64,000 nt of DNA from an uncultured Sulfitobacter sp. (GTDB lineage: Bacteria > Pseudomonadota > Alphaproteobacteria > Rhodobacterales > Rhodobacteraceae): positions 1 to 64,000 of the forward strand of contig CANMZB010000018.1 in the NCBI GenBank assembly GCA_947502265.1, given 5' to 3'. A program made the position numbers and the translations under genes. The notes under the pieces were generated by a model. The model did no database searches. It saw nothing but the letters and a program-made list of their open reading frames with translations, and was not told where the DNA came from. Positions within the stretch are counted from its first letter, which is position 1. Every line of letters begins with the position of its first letter. Positions 1 through 6,805 of the stretch are shown here, in pieces.

Positions 1-91
1 GTGCTCGATATTATGAAGCGGCGGCGACAGAAATCCTTGTGATACGATCCTGCCCCCTACCGGAATCTACCCCTATTACGGCGCATCAATC

Positions 92-772
92 ATGCCCACG
101 GCGGTGATCGAAGAGTTGTCGCAGCGGCTGCCAGACATGCGGATGTATAATTTTTATGGCCAGACGGAAATGGCGCCGATTGCGTCGATCCTGCGGCCCG
201 AAGACCAGATGCGCAAACTTGGCTCGGCGGGGCGGCCCGCGCTGAATGTGGAAACCCGCATTGTGGATGAGGACGACCACCCTGTTGCGGTGGGCGACGT
301 GGGCGAAATTGTGCACCGCAGCCCGCATCTCATTTCCCAGTATTACAATGACCCTGACAAGACCGCCGAAGCCTTTCGCGGCGGCTGGTTTCACAGTGGC
401 GATCTGGGCCGCTTCGATGCGGACGGATATCTGTATATTATCGACCGCAAGAAAGACATGATCAAGTCAGGCGGCGAAAACGTCGCCAGCCGCGAGGTGG
501 AGGAGGCGATATTCCGGCATCCGGATGTGGCCGAGGTTGCGGTGTTCGGCGTGGCGCACCCCAAATGGATCGAAGGCGTGACAGCTGTTGTGGTGCTAAA
601 AGCGGGCGCGGATGCCACGGCGGATGACATCCACGCCTATTGTCAGGCGCATCTGAGCCACTTCAAAGCGCCCAAACACATCGAAATCACCGATGAATTG
701 CCCAAAAACGCCAGTGGCAAGCTCCTTAAGCGGGAGTTACGGGACCGGTACAGGGATGTTTTCGCGGGCTGA
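92..772 (+). CDS. Acyl-CoA synthetase (AMP-forming), C-terminal part, 5' end broken
   Basis: Adenylate-forming acyl-CoA ligase, which activates a carboxylic acid with ATP and CoA. Visible family motifs: YYGASIMP just before and at the first Met, YGQTEM, GDVGEIVHRS, GWFHSGDLGRFDADGYLY followed by IDRKKDMIKSGGENV, and the C-terminal lysine motif NASGKLLKREL. The reading frame is open from base 17 but an in-frame TGA lies at 14-16, and the residues before base 92 (LPPTGIY then YYGAS) are family-like yet lack about 15 residues usually between them. Fragments in the other two frames upstream also look coding. So roughly the N-terminal half is missing or frameshifted; ATG at 92 is only the first Met. 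Pseudogene or sequence error are both possible. The acyl substrate cannot be told. Confidence 0.7.
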   Translation: MPTAVIEELSQRLPDMRMYNFYGQTEMAPIASILRPEDQMRKLGSAGRPALNVETRIVDEDDHPVAVGDVGEIVHRSPHLISQYYNDPDKTAEAFRGGWFHSGDLGRFDADGYLYIIDRKKDMIKSGGENVASREVEEAIFRHPDVAEVAVFGVAHPKWIEGVTAVVVLKAGADATADDIHAYCQAHLSHFKAPKHIEITDELPKNASGKLLKRELRDRYRDVFAG

Positions 773-796
773 TCACGCAGATCAGCCCGTGTTTTT
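766..796 (+). terminator. Rho-independent terminator of the acyl-CoA synthetase gene
   Basis: Perfect 9-bp stem (GGGCTGATC at 766-774, GATCAGCCC at 780-788) with a 5-base loop, then GTGTTTTT. It overlaps the TGA stop at 770-772 and sits in the 23-base gap between two convergent genes. Confidence 0.75.
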
Positions 797-1875
797 CAGC
801 CGCTTCTGCGCGCGTCTTCGGTGTCTCCGGATTGTTCGGAGGGGACGAGGGCGCGCACGAGGCGGCGCATGTTAAGCGTGCCCACCGGCGCGCCGTCTTT
901 CATCACGCGGTAGGTCAGCGCGGTGTCCCCTTCGGACAGGGCGATGACGGATTCAAGCGTGCTGTCGTGGTCGATCTCGCCTGCGATCTCGCCCGTTGCC
1001 TGTGCGTTGCGGTCCATCACCGAGCGCACGCGCAGCACGCGGGCGCGGTTGATGTCGCTCACGAAGTCCTCGATGTACGGGTCAGCGGGGTTAAGCAGGA
1101 TGTTCTGCGGCTCGCCCTGCTGGACCACGAAACCGTCCTTGAGGATCACCAGATGGTCCGCCAGTTTCAGCGCCTCGTCGAGATCGTGGGTGATGAACAC
1201 CACGGTCTTTTGCAGCTCGTTTTGCAATTCGATCAGCAGATTTTGCATGTCGGTACGGATCAGCGGGTCAAGCGCCGAAAACGCCTCGTCCATCAACATG
1301 ATGTCGGAGTTGCTGGTCAATGCGCGGGCGATGCCCACACGTTGTTGCATACCGCCCGATAGCTGGTGGGGGTATTGGTCGCCCTGACCGTGCAGGCCAA
1401 CGCGGTCCAGCCATTTGCGCGCTTCATCGGCGTAGTTTCTTTCGCTCTTTCCCTCGATCGAGGGCGACAGCCCCGCGTTTTGCAGCACAGTCCGGTGCGG
1501 CAACAGCGCGAATTTCTGGAACACCATCGACATCTTGTGTTGGCGCAGGTCGCGCAGCTGTTTGTCGTTGTATTCCAGAATGTTATCGCCATCGACCCAA
1601 ACCTCGCCTGCGGTCGGTTCGATCAGGCGGTTGAGGTGCCGGATCAGCGTCGATTTGCCCGATCCCGACAGACCCATGATGACGGTGGTTTTACCCGCCG
1701 GCACATCGACGTTGATGTCGTTGAGGCCAAGGACGTGACCGTGCGCTTCAAGCAGCTCGGTCTTGCCCATGCCCTCGCGAACCTGTTGCAGGGCGGGCTC
1801 GGGATCGTCTCCGAAAATCTTGTACAGATTGCGGATCGAGATTTTGATCTCGGGCGTTTTCATATCGTCTGTCAT
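796..1875 (-). CDS. ABC transporter ATP-binding subunit, ProV/OpuAA/TmoW type
   Basis: ATPase of a quaternary-amine (glycine betaine, proline betaine or TMAO) importer; 359 aa. Walker A GLSGSGKST, signature LSGGMQQRVGIARAL, Walker B IMLMDEAFSALDP and the switch His in VFITHDLDEALKLAD are all intact. The region ahead of Walker A (NLYKIFGDDPEPAL) is typical of ProV rather than of general ABC ATPases, and a C-terminal tail of about 80 residues resembles one degenerate CBS-like regulatory repeat. It is the last gene of a four-gene minus-strand operon, 12 bases after the permease gene. In roseobacters the close homologue TmoW serves TMAO import, so the exact osmolyte is left open. Confidence 0.9.
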   Translation of the reverse strand: MTDDMKTPEIKISIRNLYKIFGDDPEPALQQVREGMGKTELLEAHGHVLGLNDINVDVPAGKTTVIMGLSGSGKSTLIRHLNRLIEPTAGEVWVDGDNILEYNDKQLRDLRQHKMSMVFQKFALLPHRTVLQNAGLSPSIEGKSERNYADEARKWLDRVGLHGQGDQYPHQLSGGMQQRVGIARALTSNSDIMLMDEAFSALDPLIRTDMQNLLIELQNELQKTVVFITHDLDEALKLADHLVILKDGFVVQQGEPQNILLNPADPYIEDFVSDINRARVLRVRSVMDRNAQATGEIAGEIDHDSTLESVIALSEGDTALTYRVMKDGAPVGTLNMRRLVRALVPSEQSGDTEDARRSG

Positions 1876-1887
1876 ATCCGTGATCCC

Positions 1888-2925
1888 TTACCGTGCCTGG
1901 CTTGCGTTGATGCGGGCAAGTGCCGCCTTGGTTACACGATCCAGAATGATCGCAAGCAGCACGATGCCGAGGCCCGACAAAAGACCGACGCCAAGTTCAA
2001 GCGAACGGATGCCGCGCAGCACCAGAACACCCAGACCGGGGGCCGATACCAACGATGCAATGACAACCATTGCGAGGCTCATCATGATCGTCTGGTTGAC
2101 GCCTGCCATGATATTGGGCAGCGCCAGCGGGATTTGCACATTGAACAGTTTCTGGCGTTTGGTCATGCCGAATGCATCCGCCGCCTCGATCACGTCGGGA
2201 TCGACCAGACGGATACCCAGATCCGTCAGACGCACCACCGGCACGATGGCGTAAAGGATGATCGCAATACCGTAAAGCTTTGGTTCGGTTACAGAAAACA
2301 GGAAGATCAGCGGGATCAGATAGACGAAGGGCGGCAACGTCTGGAGCATGTCCAGCACCGGAATCATCGTGCGCTGTACCCGGTCGCTGCGCGACATGGC
2401 AATGCCGATGGGCACCCCGAACAGCACACATATGATGGCACAGACAAAGATGATCGCCAGCGTCTGCATCGTGTAATCATAATAATCCACAAAGGCGAGA
2501 AAGCCAAAGCAGAGGGCGACAAGCCCGACCAGTTTCAGCGAGCGGCTGACGGCATAGGAGATAAGCATCAGCAGCGGAATCATGATGAACCACGGCACCG
2601 CCTGCATCACCCAAAGCGCATCGTTCAACGCCCAGCTGAGCGGCTGTGTCAGGGGATCGACGACAACTTTCAACATGTCCTTGATGGCAAGGAAACCTTC
2701 TTCGAGGCCGGTGGTCAACTCGCGCGATTGCGGCATCTTTGTGCAGGCTTCATGCAGGGTGTCGAGCGAGGGAAACGGCGTTTCCCAGACGGAGGTTTCA
2801 GCTTCCTTGCCGGAGGTTTGCGCCAGCAATTGCGCCATGGAGGTCATCCCGCCGCCATCATCGCCGCTATCCCCGCACCAGCCGCGCAGGCCAAGGCCGT
2901 CGAAAATGAAATCGTATGTCGCCAT
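1888..2925 (-). CDS. ABC transporter permease, ProW/TmoV type
   Basis: Inner-membrane permease of the betaine/TMAO-type importer, 345 aa from the chosen start. Several hydrophobic helices fill the C-terminal two thirds, with the BPD_transp_1 coupling region around EAADAFGMTKRQKLFNVQIPLALPNIMAGVNQ. A hydrophilic extension of about 100 residues precedes the first membrane segment, as in ProW relatives. The ATG at 2925 is preceded by AGAGGAAC; an upstream in-frame Met at 2967 would begin inside the inter-gene leader and has no comparable ribosome site. Lies between the binding-protein genes and the ATPase gene. Confidence 0.9.
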   Translation of the reverse strand: MATYDFIFDGLGLRGWCGDSGDDGGGMTSMAQLLAQTSGKEAETSVWETPFPSLDTLHEACTKMPQSRELTTGLEEGFLAIKDMLKVVVDPLTQPLSWALNDALWVMQAVPWFIMIPLLMLISYAVSRSLKLVGLVALCFGFLAFVDYYDYTMQTLAIIFVCAIICVLFGVPIGIAMSRSDRVQRTMIPVLDMLQTLPPFVYLIPLIFLFSVTEPKLYGIAIILYAIVPVVRLTDLGIRLVDPDVIEAADAFGMTKRQKLFNVQIPLALPNIMAGVNQTIMMSLAMVVIASLVSAPGLGVLVLRGIRSLELGVGLLSGLGIVLLAIILDRVTKAALARINASQAR

Positions 2926-2967
2926 GTGTTCCTCTCGCGGGCCGCAGTGCGGCCCGGCTCTTTTCAA

Positions 2968-3015
2968 TCAAAATAAAAATGCGCGGTCTGTCAAATCGGT
3001 AAAGTCAGACCGCGC
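2968..3015 (-). terminator. Intra-operon terminator/attenuator hairpin
   Basis: On the minus strand a perfect 10-bp stem (GCGCGGTCTG with CAGACCGCGC, 2981-3015) with a 15-base loop is followed by the T-rich tail ATTTTTATTTT (2970-2980). It lies between the binding-protein gene ending at 3065 and the permease gene starting at 2925, so it should reduce readthrough into the membrane components or protect the upstream mRNA. Confidence 0.75.
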
Positions 3016-3064
3016 AGGCATCAATACAGATCTACCGCCAAGGCAGGCCGGATCTGGGCTGGAA

Positions 3065-4036
3065 TCAGTCTTCCAGCAGTTTGGACAGCCGCGTGCGGGC
3101 TTCATCGCTCAACCAGTCACCCCATGTGGCCTTGTTGTTCATCAGCCAATGCACCGCGGTTTCCTCGGACGAGGCTTTGTTTTCACCCTTCCAGGCCAAC
3201 AATGTGCTCATCTCGTCGGTTCCAAAACTGATATGGCTCATCAGCGCGGAAATCTCGGGCGCGCGTTCGGTGAAATCGGTCGTGGCGACCGTATATACAA
3301 GGCTGGGGGGATAGGCGCTGGGGCGCGGATCGGTCACGTCGGGGTCCAGATTGGCCTCATGCGCGTCTATATCAACACCGCCGATGTCCACCATCGTCAT
3401 GTCATAGCGCCCCATGATCGCCGTCGGCTCCCAGTAATAACCGAACCACGGCTCGTTCTTGTCATAGGCCGCCGCCAGCGAGGCCGCCAGCGTTTCGCCG
3501 CCGCCATGATCGAAAACTTCGATCCCGGCTTCTTCGAGGCCATAGGCGCGGGCGATGTTACGGTTGATGGTGCCGCACACCCAACCGCCGGTAGGGCAGT
3601 TGTTGAAGCGGTTTCCAACCAGTTCGGGGTTGTCCAGAATGCCCTGGATCGTGGTCAGTTCGGGATGTTCTTCGGCCAGATAGGTGGGAATCCACCAGGC
3701 TTCGATCCCGCCCGGGTCCAGCACCTGCGTCAAATCGCTGATCACGCCATCTGCCTTGAGCTTGTCATAGGCGTTGCCGGCAGAGTTCACCCAAAGTTCG
3801 GTGACGATGTCGGGTTCGTTGTTTTCCGCCAGCGAAGCCAGCGCGGGGATCGTGTCCGAGGGCACCCGTGTCACGGTGCAGCCATAGCCTTGTTCCATCA
3901 GGAAAGAGGCGATTTCGGTGGTGATGATTGCGGAAGAAAAAGACATTTCGGTGATGCTGACATCGCCACAATCGGCGGCAGCAGCAGCGGGGCCTGCGAG
4001 GGCAATCGCGGCGGCGGATAAGCTGCGTTTCAACAT
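3065..4036 (-). CDS. Betaine/TMAO-type ABC substrate-binding protein, copy 1
   Basis: Periplasmic binding protein of the OpuAC/ProX/TmoX family, 323 aa. Starts with a signal peptide (MLKRSLSAAAIALAGPAAAAA, cleavage near the AAA-D boundary). Conserved blocks EPDIVTELW, GGIEAWWIPTYL, NNCPTGGWVCG and PWFGYYWEPTAI carry the tryptophans that form an aromatic cage around a quaternary ammonium or N-oxide in this family. It is the second gene of the operon and is clearly a paralogue of the next binding protein upstream: same length, colinear motifs. The two may differ in ligand or affinity. Ligand assignment (glycine betaine, TMAO, other) is not decidable by eye. Confidence 0.88.
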   Translation of the reverse strand: MLKRSLSAAAIALAGPAAAAADCGDVSITEMSFSSAIITTEIASFLMEQGYGCTVTRVPSDTIPALASLAENNEPDIVTELWVNSAGNAYDKLKADGVISDLTQVLDPGGIEAWWIPTYLAEEHPELTTIQGILDNPELVGNRFNNCPTGGWVCGTINRNIARAYGLEEAGIEVFDHGGGETLAASLAAAYDKNEPWFGYYWEPTAIMGRYDMTMVDIGGVDIDAHEANLDPDVTDPRPSAYPPSLVYTVATTDFTERAPEISALMSHISFGTDEMSTLLAWKGENKASSEETAVHWLMNNKATWGDWLSDEARTRLSKLLED

Positions 4037-4069
4037 GATCGTTTACTCCTTACATTATTGCTTTCCGGA

Positions 4070-4109
4070 AACCCCGGATGGGGTGGCACATGTGGCGCCA
4101 CCCCGGGTT
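4070..4109 (-). terminator. Stem-loop between the two binding-protein genes
   Basis: Inner stem GGGGTGGC (4080-4087) / GCCACCCC (4097-4104) plus outer pairing AACCC / GGGTT. No good T-tract follows on the minus strand, so partial terminator or 3'-end stabiliser of the upstream message is more likely than full termination. Confidence 0.5.
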
Positions 4110-4123
4110 TTCGTTGCGATCGC

Positions 4124-5095
4124 TTACTTCAACAGCGCCGACAGCTTTTCTGTTGCCGCATCGTTGATCCAGCCGCTCCACTCGTCAGGATTGTTCTGGA
4201 GGAAATAGACCGCCGCTTCCTCGTTGGATGCGTTGCTCTCTTCTTTCCACGCCAGAAGCTGGCTCATGGTGTCGGTCTTGAACGTCACCTTGGACATCAG
4301 TTCGGCAATGTCGGGGTGGCTTTCCTTGAAATCCTTGGTCACCACCGTCAGCACAGGTGCGGCGGGGAAGGCCGACGGCTTGGGATTTGGCGTTTCGGGG
4401 TTCTGGTTTGCGAGGTGCGCGGCCTCGTCATATTCGCCCAGATCAATGCTGGTCATGTCGAATTTGCCCAGCGGTGTGGTGGGGCCCCAGTAGTAGCCGA
4501 ACCATGGCTGTTCGCTCTGATAGGCGGATGCCATTGATGTGGCCAGCGTCTCGCCGGAGCCGTGGTTGAAGATCTCGATGCCCGCCGCTTCGAGGTCGAA
4601 AGCACGGATCAGGTTGTCGCTTGCAGTCCGGCAGCCCCAGCCGTCGGGGCAGTTGTTGAACATGCCGCCAACCAGTTCGGGGTTGGCCATAACACCTTCG
4701 ATGGTGGCAAGTTCGGGGTGTGCCTCGACCAGATATGTCGGCAGCCACCAGCCCTCGACACCGCCGGGATCAAGCACCTGACCGACTTCTTCGATCTTGC
4801 CGTCTGCTTTCAGCTTTTCATACACATCGCCGGTGGAGTTTGACCACAGCTCGGTCACGATGTCGGGTTCGTTGTTTTCGGACAGCGAGGTAACCGCAGG
4901 CGTGGTGTCGGATGGCACTGTCGTCACGTCACAGCCATAGCCCTGTTCCATCAGGAATTTCGAAACCGCCGTGACGATGGCCGCCGAATCCCAGTTCATC
5001 TCGGTGATCGTGACATCGCCACATTGCTCTTGCGCCAACGCTGCTGTCGGGGCTGCGAGTGCTACGAAAGCCGCGCCGTAAAGATAGCTTTTCAT
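4124..5095 (-). CDS. Betaine/TMAO-type ABC substrate-binding protein, copy 2
   Basis: First gene of the operon; 323 aa, signal peptide MKSYLYGAAFVALAAPTAALA ending before QEQCGDVTITEMNW. The Trp-rich blocks EPDIVTELWSN, GGVEGWWLPTYL, NNCPDGWGCR and QPWFGYYWGPTTPLGK match the OpuAC/TmoX family. It resembles roseobacter TmoX (TMAO-binding) at least as much as classical ProX. Tandem paralogue of the following gene, from which it is separated by 87 bases holding a stem-loop. The start is supported by AGGAGT about 10 bases upstream. Confidence 0.88.
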   Translation of the reverse strand: MKSYLYGAAFVALAAPTAALAQEQCGDVTITEMNWDSAAIVTAVSKFLMEQGYGCDVTTVPSDTTPAVTSLSENNEPDIVTELWSNSTGDVYEKLKADGKIEEVGQVLDPGGVEGWWLPTYLVEAHPELATIEGVMANPELVGGMFNNCPDGWGCRTASDNLIRAFDLEAAGIEIFNHGSGETLATSMASAYQSEQPWFGYYWGPTTPLGKFDMTSIDLGEYDEAAHLANQNPETPNPKPSAFPAAPVLTVVTKDFKESHPDIAELMSKVTFKTDTMSQLLAWKEESNASNEEAAVYFLQNNPDEWSGWINDAATEKLSALLK

Positions 5096-5300
5096 CTGCT
5101 GTTACTCCTTCAAATTTCTACCAGCGACGGCTGACAGCCGTGTGCCAACGCGCCGCCCAAAGTCTAAACACAACCGAAATCCACCGCCACCCGCCCGCAA
5201 AAAGAGCAGATACCGCCGTGATCCTCCGGATCGCATTTGGGCACTTTCAAGCGCAACATACCCGCGTGATTGCGGAAATCAACCGGATAGTCGTCTATTC

Positions 5301-5350
5301 GCGACATTCGCGATGTCGCTTTTTTGCGATCCGGTGCCGCGAGGTCGCAA
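5301..5350. promoter_or_regulatory. Two adjacent inverted repeats upstream of the osmolyte importer operon
   Basis: Arms GCGACAT (5301-5307) and ATGTCGC (5313-5319) with a 5-base centre, followed by six T on the plus strand, then a second pair TTGCGA / TCGCAA spanning 5324-5350. The 284-base gap contains no gene. These could be operators for the importer operon; a plus-strand terminator reading is possible but no plus-strand gene feeds it. Confidence 0.35.
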
Positions 5351-5379
5351 TCGGACACGCGTTTATGCCGCTGGAGGGG

Positions 5380-6723
5380 TCAAATACTCAGAACAAATGT
5401 CGCGATTGAAAAGTAGACAAGCACGCCCACGGCGTCTGAAATTGTCGTAACCAACGGCCCGCTGGCGGTCGCGGGGTCAAGCCGCAGGCGGCTCAGAAGA
5501 AACGGCAGCGACATGCCCACAAGGCTGCCCACAATTACCACCAGAAACATGGTAAGCCCCACCACCAGCGCAATGTCGGAGCCGCCGCGCATCGCCCCCA
5601 CGGGAAAGACAACCAACGCCATCGTCGCGCCAAGCGCGGCAGCGACTGCAAGCTCGCGCACGATGAGATCGCGCCAGTCCTTGAGCGCCACATCACCGGT
5701 TGCCAGCGCACGCACCATGAGCGTCGCGGATTGCGATCCGGCGTTGCCGCTGCTGTCGATCAGCAAGGGCAGGAAGAAGACAAGCGAAACGTAGGTCAGA
5801 ATGGTTTCTTCGAAATAGGCGATGCCGGCACCCGAAAAGAGATTGCCGAACACCAACAAGGCAAGCCACAGAATCCGCTTGGAATACAGCACCCCGATGC
5901 CGGCATCGCGCATGTTTTGCGTAAACGGCATAACGGTGGAAATCTTCTGGAAATCCTCGGTCATTTCGGCCTGCATCGCGTCTGCGGCGTCGTCATGGGT
6001 GACAATCCCGACCAGCCTGCCCTGCGGATCGACCACCGGAAGCGCCAGAACATCATAATGTGCGATTATTTTCGCGACGACTTCGCGATCCGCGTCCAGC
6101 GCAACCGACACCGGACTGTCATCCATAAGCGCGCTTATTTTGGCGGTGTCGGCGGCCAGCACAAGTTCGTGCAGCCGGATCGACCCGATAAGGCGGCGGC
6201 CCTCATCAAGAATGTAGGAGCGGTAGATCGTTTCCTTGTCCGGTGCCTGAAGGCGCAGCTGTTCGAGAGCTTCGTGCGCGGTCATATCCGCGCCAAGCAC
6301 CGCATAATCGGTTGTCATGATCGCGCCTGCCGACTCCTCGGCGTAGGAGGCAAGACGGCGTATGTCGTCGCGCACATCTTTGGCAAGGTCGTGCAACAGG
6401 GCCTGCTGCGCGTCGGGGGTCAGACGTTTGAACAGATCCGCGCGGTCGTCAGAATCCATTTCCGTAACAAGGGTGGCCAGATCGGGCCGCGACATGCGCG
6501 CGGCAAGGTCGGCCTGAACCTCAAGCGACATGCGTGCGAATATCTTTGCACGCCGCGCCAGCGGCTGTGCGGCAAGGTGGGTGCGGGCCCCGGTTCGGGG
6601 GAGCTGTTCCAGCCAGTCGGCCAGATCGACCTCGGAGGCGGTGTCGGTGAACGCCGCAATCACATTGGCCGGTGCCTCGGCTAATGGCCAGTTTCGATCT
6701 GTACCATGTCCTGCATTTCTCAT
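5380..6723 (-). CDS. mgtE: Magnesium transporter MgtE
   Basis: Mg2+-gated Mg2+ channel/transporter of the inner membrane, 447 aa, the usual length. Order: N-terminal superhelical MgtE_N domain (to about residue 130, with repeated DRADLFKRL-like helices), a CBS pair (about 135-255; IMTTDYAVLGADMTAHEALEQL and VLALPVVDPQGRLVGIVTHDDAAD), then five membrane helices containing the family signature GNAGSQSATLMVRALATGDV that lines the pore. Single-gene unit on the minus strand. I looked for an M-box leader upstream (6724-6805) but the 82-base gap is too short for one. Confidence 0.93.
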   Translation of the reverse strand: MRNAGHGTDRNWPLAEAPANVIAAFTDTASEVDLADWLEQLPRTGARTHLAAQPLARRAKIFARMSLEVQADLAARMSRPDLATLVTEMDSDDRADLFKRLTPDAQQALLHDLAKDVRDDIRRLASYAEESAGAIMTTDYAVLGADMTAHEALEQLRLQAPDKETIYRSYILDEGRRLIGSIRLHELVLAADTAKISALMDDSPVSVALDADREVVAKIIAHYDVLALPVVDPQGRLVGIVTHDDAADAMQAEMTEDFQKISTVMPFTQNMRDAGIGVLYSKRILWLALLVFGNLFSGAGIAYFEETILTYVSLVFFLPLLIDSSGNAGSQSATLMVRALATGDVALKDWRDLIVRELAVAAALGATMALVVFPVGAMRGGSDIALVVGLTMFLVVIVGSLVGMSLPFLLSRLRLDPATASGPLVTTISDAVGVLVYFSIATFVLSI

Positions 6724-6805
6724 CGGGATTGTCCTTTGCGCAGCTGGGGGTCGACAGGGCGCTTGATCATTAGGCGCTGGCTGGTTGCGGCTTAGCGCAA
6801 CAGGG

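Noticed and set aside
6724..6805. Possible M-box magnesium riboswitch before mgtE
   Set aside because: The gap to the next gene is 82 bases, too short, and no M-box-like pairing was seen.
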